Positions 47,232 to 56,062 are shown, numbered from the stretch's first letter. The stretch: DNA of 64,000 nt from DATJKD01 sp963728295 (GCA_963728295.1 CAVSKB010000011.1:558001-622000), one strand, 5' to 3'. A program made the numbers and translations. The notes: generated by a model from the sequence alone, not told the origin.

Positions 47232-48188
47232 ATGACGCTCGACGAGTTCGAGCTGATCGCGCGGTACTTCTCCCGCCCGCCTGTGCGGCGCGACGTTCTG
47301 CTCGGTGTCGGCGACGATGCCGCACTGCTCGAGGTTCCCGCGGGCCAGGCTCTGGCAGCGGCGACCGATACGCTGGTCGAGGGGCGGCACTTTCTGGCCG
47401 ACGCGCCGCCGGAATCGGTCGGTCACCAGGCTCTCGCCGTAAACCTGAGCGATCTGGCGGCGATGGGTGCCGAGCCCGCGTGGGCGCTGCTCGCCTTGTC
47501 GGTGCCGCAGCCCGACACACATTGGCTCGACGGTTTTGCGCGCGGTTTTCATGCGCTTGCCGGGCGTGCGGGCCTCGCGCTCGTGGGCGGCGACACCGTA
47601 CGCGGTCCTCGCGTGGTCACCGTGCAGGTGCTCGGATTTGTGCCCGCGGCGCTCGCGCTGCGCCGCGCGGGCGCACGTCCGGGCGACGCTCTGTACGTAT
47701 CGGGCACGCTCGGCGACGCCGCCGCGGGTCTCGAGTTGCTGCGCGGCGGCGGGGCAGCGGATACCGATTCGCCGCTCGTGAGGAGGTACCGGTTTGCCGA
47801 GCCCAGGCTTGCGCTCGGCATGGCATTGCGCGGTGTCGCGAGCGCGGCGATGGACGTCTCGGATGGTCTCCTCGGCGACCTCGGCAAGCTCTGCGACGCA
47901 AGCGGAGTCGGCGCGATCCTGAACCTCGAGCGGTTACCGCTGTCGCCCGCGCTGCTTGCAAGCTTCGACGCCGCGAGCGCGGAGCGGTTCGCGCTCGGCG
48001 GTGGCGACGATTACGAGCTCGTATTCACGGTTCCGACGGCGGCCGCTCAGGAATTCGAGACCACGCTCGGTGCGGCTGGCACGATCACGCGCATCGGCGA
48101 GATCGTCGCCGGCCACGGCGTGCGATGTCAGCGTGCCGGGCGGACGGTCGAGCTCGGGATCGCAGGATATGACCACTTCTCCGTCTGA
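47232..48188 (+). CDS. thiL: thiamine-monophosphate kinase ThiL
   Basis: ThiL phosphorylates thiamine monophosphate to the active cofactor. The 318-residue protein has the AIR-synthase-like fold with GVGDDAALLEVPAG, ATDTLVEGRHF, AVNLSDLAAMGAEPAWALLALS, ALVGGDTVRGP, MDVSDGLLGDLGKL and the ALGGGDDYELVFTV block. The start is the ATG at 47232. The following pgpA gene starts inside thiL (20-base overlap). Confidence 0.95.
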   Translation: MTLDEFELIARYFSRPPVRRDVLLGVGDDAALLEVPAGQALAAATDTLVEGRHFLADAPPESVGHQALAVNLSDLAAMGAEPAWALLALSVPQPDTHWLDGFARGFHALAGRAGLALVGGDTVRGPRVVTVQVLGFVPAALALRRAGARPGDALYVSGTLGDAAAGLELLRGGGAADTDSPLVRRYRFAEPRLALGMALRGVASAAMDVSDGLLGDLGKLCDASGVGAILNLERLPLSPALLASFDAASAERFALGGGDDYELVFTVPTAAAQEFETTLGAAGTITRIGEIVAGHGVRCQRAGRTVELGIAGYDHFSV

Positions 48189-48670
48189 GGGCCCAGCGCC
48201 GCGTCCATCGTTGCGTGCGTTGCGCGATCCGGTGCAGCTTCTTGCGCTCGGTTTCGGTTCCGGCCTCGTTCCCGCCGCACCCGGTACGGCGGGTTCACTC
48301 ATCGGACTCGCGGCCGCGATCCTCGTGGCGCAGTGGGGCGCATGGGCTGCCGCGGCGCACCACCGCGGTCGTCGTCGTGGCGGGGTTATGGATCTGCGGG
48401 GAGGGCGCACGCCGGCTGGGCGTTCATGATCACCCGGCCATCGTATGGGACGAGATCGCAGGGATGATGATAGCGATGCTGGCAGCGCCGCAGGGCTGGG
48501 GCTGGGCGGCGCTCGCATTCGCGTTGTTTCGTCTGTTCGACATAGTCAAGCCCTGGCCGATCCGCGAGATCGATCACGGAATGCGCGGTGGAGCGGGAAT
48601 TATGCTCGATGACGTATTGGCCGGGATTCTGGCCGCGCTCGGACTGTTGCTCGCCCGCTCCATAACGTGA
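48169..48670 (+). CDS. pgpA: phosphatidylglycerophosphatase A PgpA (one frameshift in this sequence)
   Basis: PgpA dephosphorylates phosphatidylglycerophosphate to phosphatidylglycerol at the inner membrane. The N-terminal part has LALGFGSGLVPAAPGTAGSLIGL, the conserved glycine-rich active-site segment. After an extra base at about 48356-48359 the frame continues as TTAVVVVAGLWICGEGARRLG with VWDEIAGMMIAMLAAP, FRLFDIVKPWPIREID and the C-terminal GIMLDDVLAGILA. Corrected length is about 166 residues. It overlaps thiL upstream, and its stop overlaps the kinase start (GTGA at 48667-48670). Confidence 0.9.
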
Positions 48671-50007
48671 ACCAACCACAACCACAACACGCCAACGCCG
48701 ACGTCGAAACCGCACCGATGCTTTCCGGGCCGATCTCGACGCCGGAACGCATAGGCAAGTATTACGTCGTGCACGAGGCCGGGCGGGGCAGCTCGGGCAC
48801 CGTCTATCTCTCGCACGATCCGTTCTACGGGCGCGACGTCGCGATCAAGCTCTACCACGCGACGATCGGCGACGACGCCGAGAGCCGCAACGCGCGCCGC
48901 ATGTTCATGGGCGAAGCCCACATGATCGGCAAGCTGCAGCACCCGAACATCGTGCCGATCTACGACGCAGGCGAGGAGAACGGACGCCGTTACGTCGTCA
49001 CCGAGCACATCCACGGCGCGCGGACGCTGTCCGCCTACTGTCGTCCCGGCAGCCTGCTGCCGGTCGACCAGGTCGTGGGCATCGTCTACAAGTGCGCGAA
49101 GGCGCTGCACTATGCGCACACGCGCGGCGTGGTGCATCGCGACATCAAGCCGTCGAACATCCTGCTCACCCAGGACGGCGACGTGCGCATCGTGGACTTC
49201 GGCATCGCGCTCGTGGCGGATTCAGACGTGTCGCTGCTCGAGGGCGTCGCCGGGAGCCCCGCCTACATGTCGCCCGAGCAGGTCCAGGGCCGCGATCTCG
49301 GACCGCGGTCGGATCTGTACTCGCTCGGCGCCGTCATGTACGAGATGCTCGCGGGGCAGCGCCCGTTCCGGGCCGGCGCGCTCGGCAAGCTGCTCAAGGA
49401 GGTCGTCCACAGCAACGCCGAGCCGCTGCGCGATCTGCGACCCGAGTTGCCCGAGGACCTCGCCGAGCTGGTGCATCGCGTGCTCGAGAAGGATCCCGAA
49501 CGCCGGTTTCGAAACGGAGCCGAGCTCGCGGCGGACCTGACCCGGATCCATCAGAAGCTCCGCTCGAGCCAGACCCAGATCGACGAGCAGGAGCGCTTTG
49601 CGGTGCTGCGCAAGCTGCGCTTCTTCCACGATTTCTCCCATGCCGAGATCCGCGAGGTGATGCGCGCTGCGGCGTGGCTCGATTGCCAGCCCGGAGAGCC
49701 CGTGTTGCGGCCGGGTGACACCGACGACCGGTTTTACGTCGTCGTTTCCGGCCGCGTGCGGGTCGGCCGCGCCGGCCGCGTAGTCGGCCGCATAGAGACC
49801 GGCGGCTGTTTCGGCGAGGCGGCGTTTGCCGAGGGGTCGCGCCGGGACGCCGTAATCGAGGCCGAGGAGCAGGTACAGCTTCTCAAGGTCACGGCGACGT
49901 TGCTCGAACAGGCATCGATCTCCTGTCAGCTGCGTTTCCACAAGGTGTTTCTCAAGGAATTGATCGGCCGGCTGCAGCGTGCCGAGCCGGCAACTCGCGG
50001 CAACTGA
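48667..50007 (+). CDS. Ser/Thr protein kinase fused to a cyclic-nucleotide-binding domain
   Basis: A 446-residue cytoplasmic protein. The Hanks-type kinase (about residues 30-290) has the glycine loop GRGSSGTVYLSH, lysine 61 in VAIKLYHA, the catalytic loop HRDIKPSNIL (about 156-165), DFGIAL at about 178 and SPAYMSPEQVQG. The C-terminal third (about 315-440) is a cNMP-binding domain with ERFAVLRKLRFFHDFSHAEI, GDTDDRFYVVVSGRVRVG and the phosphate-binding cassette GCFGEAAFAEGSRRDAVIEA. There is no membrane span. The fusion suggests kinase activity gated by cAMP, cGMP or another nucleotide. It is coupled by overlap to pgpA. Target and ligand are unknown. Confidence 0.9.
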   Translation: MNQPQPQHANADVETAPMLSGPISTPERIGKYYVVHEAGRGSSGTVYLSHDPFYGRDVAIKLYHATIGDDAESRNARRMFMGEAHMIGKLQHPNIVPIYDAGEENGRRYVVTEHIHGARTLSAYCRPGSLLPVDQVVGIVYKCAKALHYAHTRGVVHRDIKPSNILLTQDGDVRIVDFGIALVADSDVSLLEGVAGSPAYMSPEQVQGRDLGPRSDLYSLGAVMYEMLAGQRPFRAGALGKLLKEVVHSNAEPLRDLRPELPEDLAELVHRVLEKDPERRFRNGAELAADLTRIHQKLRSSQTQIDEQERFAVLRKLRFFHDFSHAEIREVMRAAAWLDCQPGEPVLRPGDTDDRFYVVVSGRVRVGRAGRVVGRIETGGCFGEAAFAEGSRRDAVIEAEEQVQLLKVTATLLEQASISCQLRFHKVFLKELIGRLQRAEPATRGN

Positions 50008-50030
50008 GGCGCTGACGCGCGCCCCGGGGC

Positions 50031-50885
50031 TCAGCGGGCGGCGGAGTCCTTGTCGCGCTCGATGAGCGCGTAGGCCGAGTGGTTATGTATGGATTCGAAG
50101 TTCTCGGCTTCGACGACATAGGCGCGAACTCGGCCATCCCCCTCGAGGCGCATCGCCACGTCACGGACGATGTCCTCGACGAACTTCGGGTTATCGTAGG
50201 CGCGCTCGGTGACGTGCTTCTCGTCAGGCCGCTTCAGTATCCCGAACACCTCGCATGACGCCTCCTGCTCGGCGATGTCGATCAGCTCCTCGATCCACAG
50301 GTGCTCAGTAGCGCGCGCCGAGATGCTGATGTGCGAGCGCTGGTTGTGCGCGCCGCGTTCCGAGATGTCCCGCGAGCACGGACAGAGGCTCGTCACCGGG
50401 ACGACGACCCGCACCCAGGCATCGATCGTGCCGTCGTGGATCTCACCGATGAGCCGCGCCGCGTAGTTCATCAGGCTCTGCACGCCTGAGACCGGAGCGG
50501 ACTTGAGCACGAAGTAGGGGAAATCCATCTCGATGTGGCCCGACGTGGCATCGAGCCGCTGCGTCATCTCGCCCAGCATCTGCCGAAACGACTCGACGGA
50601 GATCTCGTGTTCGTGCGCGTGGAGCACCTCGACGAAGCGCGACATGTGGGTGCCCTTGAATTCGTGCGGCAGCGCCACGTACATGTTGAAGCTCGCGATC
50701 GTATGCTGGTCGCTCCCCGTCCGGTCGCGGACCCTCACGGGGTGAAATATGTCCTTGATGCCGACCTTGTTGATCGGCATGCGGCGCGAGTCGGCCCGGC
50801 CCTGCACGTCCGCGATCGCGACCGCGGCCGGCTGTCGGGCGACCGCCGCCGGGCGGCGCTTCTTGCCTGGATGAAGATCGTTCAT
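50031..50885 (-). CDS. folE2: GTP cyclohydrolase FolE2 (type IB)
   Basis: FolE2 converts GTP to dihydroneopterin triphosphate, the first step to folate, and replaces the zinc-dependent FolE, especially under zinc limitation. The 284-residue protein has the family motifs INKVGIKDIFHPVRV, NMYVALPHEFKGTHMSRFVE, PVTSLCPCSRDISERGAHNQ and YAYDNPKFVEDIVRDVA-like sequence near the C terminus (actual RAYDNPKFVEDIV). It starts 10 bases after dxs on the same strand, so it is likely part of an xseB-ispA-dxs-folE2 operon. No Zur site can be sought between them because there is no intergenic space. Confidence 0.92.
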   Translation of the reverse strand: MNDLHPGKKRRPAAVARQPAAVAIADVQGRADSRRMPINKVGIKDIFHPVRVRDRTGSDQHTIASFNMYVALPHEFKGTHMSRFVEVLHAHEHEISVESFRQMLGEMTQRLDATSGHIEMDFPYFVLKSAPVSGVQSLMNYAARLIGEIHDGTIDAWVRVVVPVTSLCPCSRDISERGAHNQRSHISISARATEHLWIEELIDIAEQEASCEVFGILKRPDEKHVTERAYDNPKFVEDIVRDVAMRLEGDGRVRAYVVEAENFESIHNHSAYALIERDKDSAAR

Positions 50886-50895
50886 GGAGCTCGGC

Positions 50896-52803
50896 CTAGC
50901 CCGCCGAACTGCCCGCGGCCATGACGCGGGCGGGCTGCTGGCTGCGCCAGAACGCGACGATCGAGCGCTCGAGACTCGCGGCGTCGAGACCGGCCATCTC
51001 CAGACAGTCCTCGCGTGTCCCGTGCTCGACGAAGCCGTCGGGCAGCCCGATGTTGCGCGCGGGGAGCACCAGACCCGCTGTCGCCAGGGCCTCGTTTACC
51101 GCGCTGCCCGCGCCGCCCGCGACGACGTTCTCCTCGACGGTCACGATTGCCAGGTGCGTGGAAGCCAGCCGCCGGAGAAGCTCGACGTCGAGCGGCTTGA
51201 CGAACCGCATGTTGATCAGCGTCGCGTCCAGCCGGTCGGCGATCGACACGCACGGCGCCACCATGGTGCCGAAGGCGAGCAGCAGCAGACCGCTGCGACC
51301 TTCGCGGCGCAATTCGCCACGCCCGATCGGGAGCGGGCTCAACGCCTTTTCGACACGCACACCGGGGCCTTGACCGCGCGGATAGCGGACCGCTGCCGGA
51401 CCGTCGTGTGTCGCCGCGGTGTAGAGCATCTGCCGGCACTCGTTCTCGTCCGCGGGCGCCATGACCACCATGTTCGGTATGCACCGAAGGAAGGTGAGAT
51501 CGAAGGCACCCTGGTGCGTCGCACCGTCCCCGCCGACGAGCCCGCCGCGGTCGATTGCGAACGTAACCGGCAGGTTCTGCAGCGCCACATCGTGGATCAA
51601 CTGGTCGTACGCGCGCTGCAGGAAGGTCGAGTAGATGGCGACGACCGGTCGCAGCCCCTCGCAGGCGAGTCCGGCGGCGAGGGTGACCGCGTGCTGCTCG
51701 GCGATCGCGACGTCGAAGTAGCGCTCGGGGAAGCGCCGCGAATACTCGACCAGGCCCGAGCCTTCGCGCATCGCGGGCGTGATGCCGACGATGCGCGGGT
51801 CCTGCTCCGCCATGTCGCACAGCCACTGGCCGAAGACCTGCGAATAGGTGGGGCCGCTCGCCTTGTCCTTGAAGATAGTGCCGCTGCCGGGGTCGAACGG
51901 ACCCGGTCCATGCCACTTGATCGGATCCGCTTCCGCAGGCGCGTAGCCCTTGCCCTTGCGCGTGACGATGTGCAGGAACTGCGGTCGTGGAAGGTCGCGC
52001 AGGTTCTGCAGCGTCCTCACAAGCGCACCGAGATCATGCCCGTCGATCGGGCCGATGTAGTTGAAGCCCATCTCCTCGAACATCGTCCCCGGCAGCACCA
52101 TGCCCTTGACGTGCTCCTCCGAGCGCCGCGCGAGCTCCCACACGGTCGGCATGCGCCGGAGGATCTTCTTGCCGCCCTGACGCAGTGCCGCATAGGTCTT
52201 GCCCGACAGGACGCGAGCGAAGTAATTGGATAGCGCACCGACGTTCTCGGAGATCGACATGTCGTTGTCGTTCAGGACGACGAGCATGTTGACGTCGAGC
52301 GTGCCGGCGTGATTGAGCGCCTCGAAAGCCTGTCCGGCGCTCATCGCGCCGTCGCCGATCACCGCCACGACGCGGCGGTCGCCTCCGGTGCGGGCGGCGG
52401 CGATCGCCATGCCGAGGGCCGCGCTGATCGAGGTGCTGGAATGCCCGACCCCGAAGGTGTCGAAATCACTTTCGACGCGGCTCGGAAAGGGCGCGAGCCC
52501 GTCCCGAAGCTTGATCGTGCGCAGGCGGTCCCGGCGTCCGGTCAGGACCTTGTGCGGGTAGGCCTGGTGGCCGACGTCCCAGACCAGCCGGTCGTCCGGC
52601 GTGTCGAAGACATAGTGCAGCGCCACCGTAAGTTCGACGGTGCCCAGGCCCGCAGCGAAGTGGCCGCCCATCTGACTCACGGTGTGGATCAGGAATTGCC
52701 GCAGCTCGGCGGCGAGCTGAGCCAGTTCGCCCGGAGCGAGGCGCCGCACGTCCGCCGGGGAGTTGATCCGCGATAGCAGCGGAAAGGAATCAGCCGGGTC
52801 CAT
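50896..52803 (-). CDS. dxs: 1-deoxy-D-xylulose-5-phosphate synthase Dxs
   Basis: Dxs joins pyruvate and glyceraldehyde-3-phosphate using thiamine diphosphate, the entry step of the MEP isoprenoid pathway. The 635-residue protein shows MGGHFAAGLGTVELTVALHY, VWDVGHQAYPHKVLTGRRD, the cofactor motif VIGDGAMSAGQAFEALNHAG...NDNDMSIS, YIGPIDGHDLGALV, DVAIAEQHAVTLAAGLA and YPRGQGPGV. The start at 52803 (MDPADSFPLLSRINSPADV) fits the family. The upstream gene ispA uses isoprenoid units made by this pathway. Confidence 0.96.
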   Translation of the reverse strand: MDPADSFPLLSRINSPADVRRLAPGELAQLAAELRQFLIHTVSQMGGHFAAGLGTVELTVALHYVFDTPDDRLVWDVGHQAYPHKVLTGRRDRLRTIKLRDGLAPFPSRVESDFDTFGVGHSSTSISAALGMAIAAARTGGDRRVVAVIGDGAMSAGQAFEALNHAGTLDVNMLVVLNDNDMSISENVGALSNYFARVLSGKTYAALRQGGKKILRRMPTVWELARRSEEHVKGMVLPGTMFEEMGFNYIGPIDGHDLGALVRTLQNLRDLPRPQFLHIVTRKGKGYAPAEADPIKWHGPGPFDPGSGTIFKDKASGPTYSQVFGQWLCDMAEQDPRIVGITPAMREGSGLVEYSRRFPERYFDVAIAEQHAVTLAAGLACEGLRPVVAIYSTFLQRAYDQLIHDVALQNLPVTFAIDRGGLVGGDGATHQGAFDLTFLRCIPNMVVMAPADENECRQMLYTAATHDGPAAVRYPRGQGPGVRVEKALSPLPIGRGELRREGRSGLLLLAFGTMVAPCVSIADRLDATLINMRFVKPLDVELLRRLASTHLAIVTVEENVVAGGAGSAVNEALATAGLVLPARNIGLPDGFVEHGTREDCLEMAGLDAASLERSIVAFWRSQQPARVMAAGSSAG

Positions 52804-52829
52804 CGGCGGAAAGTCTACACGCAAGGCGG

Positions 52830-53738
52830 TCAGTGCCGTCGGGTCAGTAGCCACCCGCAAAGGGCCGCCAGAGACGAGTCGGCCCAGCCGCATTCCCCGA
52901 GCAAAGTGGCTGCGGAATCATGCAGTTCCGCGACGCGCCGCCGCGCCGCGTCGATGCCCGCAACCGCCGGGTAGGTGGGCTTGTCGCGTGCTCGATCGCC
53001 GCCCGTGGCCTTGCCCAGCACGCTCGCATCGCCCTCGACATCGAGGATGTCGTCCTGGATCTGGAAAGCGAGGCCGACCAGGCTGCCGACGCGGTCGAGC
53101 GTCGCGTATTCGGCGGCGGTGAGGTTCGCGGCGCAACCTGCTGCCATCTGTACGCACGCGCGGATGAGGGCACCGGTCTTCAGCCGGTGCACGAGCTCGA
53201 CGTCGGAGAGGCTGAGCTGGCGTCCCTTTGCCGCAAGATCGAGGGCCTGCCCGCCGGCCATCCCTGCAGTGCCGCTCGCGTCGGCCAGCAGCTCGATCAA
53301 GCGGACGCGGGTCGCGGGCTCTGCGGCGAGACCTGGATGCGTCGCCAGCAGCGAGAACGCCAGTACCTGCAGCGAATCGCCCGCGAGTATGGCGGTCGCT
53401 TCATCGAAGGCGCGATGACAGGTCGGGCGACCGCGGCGCAGATCGTCATCGTCCATCGCCGGCAGATCGTCATGCACGAGCGAGTACGCGTGGATGAGCT
53501 CGACGGCACAGGCCGCGCCGTCGACCCTGGGAAACGCTACCCCGAGAGTTTCCGCCGTCGCGTAGACCATCGCCGGCCGGATGCGCTTGCCCGGGGCAAG
53601 CGCGGAATAGCGCTGCGCCGCGTGCAGCCGTTCCGGCACGACCGTGGCGGGCGGCAGCAGCCTCTCGAGCTCGCGCTCGACACGTACCCGCCACTCCTCG
53701 AGTCGAGCGGGCAGCCCGGCGTCCGGGATGGTGCTCAC
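52830..53738 (-). CDS. ispA: farnesyl diphosphate synthase IspA
   Basis: IspA builds geranyl and farnesyl diphosphate. The 302-residue protein has the first aspartate-rich motif in SLVHDDLPAMDDDDLRRGRPT, the second in AFQIQDDILDVEGD, and the substrate-binding YSALAPGKRIRPAMVY and GMAGGQALDLAAKG segments. The GTG at 53738 (VSTIPDAGLPARLEEWRV) is the likely start, 14 bases after xseB. xseB-ispA-dxs is a conserved operon order across gammaproteobacteria. Confidence 0.95.
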   Translation of the reverse strand: MSTIPDAGLPARLEEWRVRVERELERLLPPATVVPERLHAAQRYSALAPGKRIRPAMVYATAETLGVAFPRVDGAACAVELIHAYSLVHDDLPAMDDDDLRRGRPTCHRAFDEATAILAGDSLQVLAFSLLATHPGLAAEPATRVRLIELLADASGTAGMAGGQALDLAAKGRQLSLSDVELVHRLKTGALIRACVQMAAGCAANLTAAEYATLDRVGSLVGLAFQIQDDILDVEGDASVLGKATGGDRARDKPTYPAVAGIDAARRRVAELHDSAATLLGECGWADSSLAALCGWLLTRRH

Positions 53739-53752
53739 GAGTGGCCGCCGCT

Positions 53753-54001
53753 TCAGTCTTCGGGTTCGTCCGGCTCGAATGGGACCGCCTCGGCCTGCAT
53801 CGAGCGCGCAAGCAGGATCTCCACTTTTTGTTCTGCCTGTTTGAGGGCATCCTGACAGGATCGTGCCAGCGCGATGCCGCGCTCGAACTGCGTCACCGCT
53901 TCCTCGAGCGGAAGCTCGCCGTGCTCGAGTCGCTCGACGACGGCCTCGAGCTCGGCGAGGGCCTGCTCGAAGTCGGGCGTCCTGGATTTTTTCGTCGACA
54001 A
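53753..54001 (-). CDS. xseB: exodeoxyribonuclease VII small subunit XseB
   Basis: XseB partners XseA in exonuclease VII. The 82-residue helical protein has the family core FEQALAELEAVVERLEHGEL...SLEEAV-type segment (here LPLEEAVTQFERGIALARSC) and an acidic C terminus. The start is assigned to the TTG at 54001 because a perfect GGAGG lies six bases upstream and the resulting length is that of E. coli XseB (80). A longer reading from 54052 lacks similarity in its added part. It heads the ispA-dxs-folE2 run. Confidence 0.9.
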   Translation of the reverse strand: MSTKKSRTPDFEQALAELEAVVERLEHGELPLEEAVTQFERGIALARSCQDALKQAEQKVEILLARSMQAEAVPFEPDEPED

Positions 54002-54007
54002 GCTTGG

Positions 54008-54012
54008 CCTCC
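54008..54012 (-). promoter_or_regulatory. ribosome-binding site that fixes the xseB TTG start
   Basis: On the minus strand this reads GGAGG, six bases before TTG. It supports the uncommon TTG start and the 82-residue protein. Confidence 0.6.
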
Positions 54013-54086
54013 GGAGCGGCGGAGCCTTGCACACGCCGGCCAAAAGGGTCAACGCGGACCGAAGCAGCGCGACGTCCGCGTCGGCG

Positions 54087-54115
54087 TTGACTTGTGCCGG
54101 CGACGGACCTAGATT
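54087..54115 (+). promoter_or_regulatory. sigma-70-type promoter of the rubrerythrin operon
   Basis: TTGACT (54087-54092), a 17-base spacer, then TAGATT (54110-54115). The -35 matches consensus in 5/6 positions and the -10 in 4/6. Predicted transcription starts near 54122, immediately before the palindrome at 54126-54140. This is one of the two best promoters in the window. Confidence 0.6.
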
Positions 54116-54125
54116 GCAGCCAGCG

Positions 54126-54140
54126 TTAGACTCAGTCTAA
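54126..54140 (+). promoter_or_regulatory. palindromic operator TTAGACT-C-AGTCTAA
   Basis: A perfect inverted repeat with seven-base arms around one central base. It stands out in GC-rich DNA and begins just downstream of the predicted transcription start, where a bound repressor would block initiation or clearance. The sequence does not match the usual Fur, FNR, NsrR, LexA or IscR type 1 consensus; the GACT/AGTC core recalls IscR half-sites but at the wrong spacing. The regulator is unknown. Confidence 0.55.
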
Positions 54141-54197
54141 GTTTATTCGCGTCGGGCGGGCGCGGCGGGCTCGCGAATTTCGATCGAGGAGGTCGTC

Positions 54198-54614
54198 ATG
54201 AAGCAACTCAAAGGCAGCAGGACCGAGGACAATCTCAAGGCGGCGTTCGCCGGCGAATCGCAGGCCAATCGTCGATACCTGTATTTCGCGCAGAAAGCGG
54301 ACGTCGAGGGCTACAACGACGTCTCTGCCGTGTTCCGTTCGACCGCGGAGGGTGAAACCGGCCACGCGCATGGTCACCTCGAATATCTCGAACAGGTCGG
54401 CGACCCCGCGACGGGCCTGCCGATCGGCGAGACGCGGGCGAACCTCAAGGCTGCGATCGCGGGCGAGACCCACGAGTACACCGACATGTACCCGGGAATG
54501 GCGAAGTCGGCTCGCGAGGAGGGCTTCGAGGAGATCGCCGACTGGTTCGAGACGCTCGCCAAGGCTGAGCGCTCGCACGCAAATCGTTTCCAGAAGGCCC
54601 TCGACACGCTCTGA
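54198..54614 (+). CDS. rubrerythrin (ferritin-like domain only)
   Basis: Rubrerythrins are non-haem di-iron peroxidases of oxidative and microaerobic stress. The 138-residue protein holds the four-helix ferritin-like domain with the ligand motifs AFAGESQANRRYLYFAQ, AEGETGHAHGHLEYLEQ, AIAGETHEYTDMYPGMAKS and AERSHANRFQKAL. The C-terminal rubredoxin domain of classical rubrerythrin is absent, so electrons must come from a partner, plausibly the Fe-S protein encoded next. A very strong ribosome-binding site (GAGGAGG) precedes the ATG. The start is preceded by the promoter and palindrome described separately. Confidence 0.93.
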   Translation: MKQLKGSRTEDNLKAAFAGESQANRRYLYFAQKADVEGYNDVSAVFRSTAEGETGHAHGHLEYLEQVGDPATGLPIGETRANLKAAIAGETHEYTDMYPGMAKSAREEGFEEIADWFETLAKAERSHANRFQKALDTL

Positions 54615-54711
54615 ACCGCCGACACGAAAGGCGCGGAGGAGGACCAGGCGGGTCCGCCCTCGGCGTTTGCGTGCGCCGCCGCGCCTGTGCGCCCGGGAGT
54701 GCCCGATTACC

Positions 54712-56058
54712 GTGGATACCAAGACCCCCGCAGGTCGCGAAGGCAGTCTCGAGGCGCCGACGCGGCATCCGGTCCGGTGGCAGGAAGAGTCTTTCTACGA
54801 CGAGCAGGCGCTCGCCGCCGAGATCGCCCGTGTCTTCGACATCTGTCACGGCTGCCGTCGCTGCTTCAGCCTCTGCAACGCGTTTCCACACCTCTTCGAC
54901 GCCATCGACGCAGGTGCAACCGGAGAGCTGGACGGGGTCGAGCAGAAGGTCCGCTGGGAAGTTGTGGACCACTGCTATCTCTGCGACATGTGCTACATGA
55001 CGAAATGCCCGTACGTGCCGCCGCACCCGTGGAACGTGGATTTCCCGCATCTGATGCTGCGAGCCAAGGCGGTGCGGTTCCGGCGCGAGGGCGCACCCGC
55101 GCGCGACCGCATCCTGGCGGCCACCGACAAGGTGGGAACGATCGCGGGGATACCGGTCATCGCTCAGGCCGTGAACGCCCTCAGCCGCACCACGGCAGGA
55201 CGCCGCATGCTCGAGTCGACCCTCGGCGTGCATCCGAACGCGCCGGTGCCCGCTTATCACTCGCGTACCGGGCGACGACGCGTCGCGCGCGGCGTGAACC
55301 CCGCGCAGGCTCACGCGGCGGCCGCCGGAACGAGCGGACGCGTCGCGCTGTTCACCACCTGTTACTGCAACCGCAACGAGCCCGACATCGCCGAGGACCT
55401 GGCGGCGGTCTTCCGGCACAACGGGATACCCGTTCGGACGGTGCCGCGCGAGCGCTGCTGCGGAATGCCGCGGCTCGAGCTCGGCGATCTCGTGTCGATC
55501 GATGCCGCGCGCAGAGCAAACGTCCCGGTGCTGGCGGGTCTGGTCGACGAGGGATGGGACCTGGTTGCACCCGTGCCGTCCTGCGTATTGATGTTCAAGC
55601 AGGAACTCCCACTGCTGTTTCCTGACGATGCGCAGGTGCTGAAGGTTCGTGCCGCGATGTTCGATCCGTTCGAGTACCTGATGCGGCGGCATCGCGCGGG
55701 GCTGCTGCGCACGGACTTCAGCCGGCCGCTCGGCAAGGTGAGTTACCACGTCGCCTGTCACCTCCGCGTGCAGAACCTGGGACTCAAGACCCGCGACGTG
55801 CTCGCGCTCATTCCCGGCACGCAGGTCGAGCCGATCGAGCGCTGTTCGGGTCACGACGGCACCTACGGCGTCAAGAAGGAATACCGCGACATCTCGATGA
55901 AGATCGGCCGTCCGGTGTTCAGCAGGGTCACGGCCGCCGCGGCCGATCATTATTCGAGCGACTGCCCGATGGCCGCTCGGCAGATCGAGTCGGGAGTCGA
56001 GGCCGCGAGCGGGCCGACGCACCCGCTGAAGCTGCTGCGCATGGCTTACGGGATCTGA
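54712..56058 (+). CDS. GlpC/HdrD-like Fe-S oxidoreductase (heterodisulfide-reductase-related)
   Basis: A 448-residue cytoplasmic protein with two [4Fe-4S] ferredoxin-type motifs near the N terminus (CHGCRRCFSLCNAFP and CYLCDMCYMTKCPYVPP) and two C-terminal cysteine-rich (CCG-type) domains marked by CYCNRNEPD with ERCCGMPRLELG, then ACHLRVQNLG with ERCSGHDGTYG. It probably passes electrons to or from the rubrerythrin. The GTG at 54712 gives VDTKTPAGREGS; a GGGAG lies 12 bases upstream, a little far, so the start is uncertain. It follows rubrerythrin by 97 bases and precedes the DUF3501 gene by four. Confidence 0.85.
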   Translation: MDTKTPAGREGSLEAPTRHPVRWQEESFYDEQALAAEIARVFDICHGCRRCFSLCNAFPHLFDAIDAGATGELDGVEQKVRWEVVDHCYLCDMCYMTKCPYVPPHPWNVDFPHLMLRAKAVRFRREGAPARDRILAATDKVGTIAGIPVIAQAVNALSRTTAGRRMLESTLGVHPNAPVPAYHSRTGRRRVARGVNPAQAHAAAAGTSGRVALFTTCYCNRNEPDIAEDLAAVFRHNGIPVRTVPRERCCGMPRLELGDLVSIDAARRANVPVLAGLVDEGWDLVAPVPSCVLMFKQELPLLFPDDAQVLKVRAAMFDPFEYLMRRHRAGLLRTDFSRPLGKVSYHVACHLRVQNLGLKTRDVLALIPGTQVEPIERCSGHDGTYGVKKEYRDISMKIGRPVFSRVTAAAADHYSSDCPMAARQIESGVEAASGPTHPLKLLRMAYGI

Positions 56059-56062
56059 TCGC

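Noticed and set aside
54126..54140. IscR, Fur or FNR site ahead of rubrerythrin
   Set aside because: The GACT/AGTC core resembles IscR half-sites, but the arms are one base apart instead of the usual wider spacing, and the sequence fits neither Fur nor FNR consensus. Recorded as an operator of unknown regulator.
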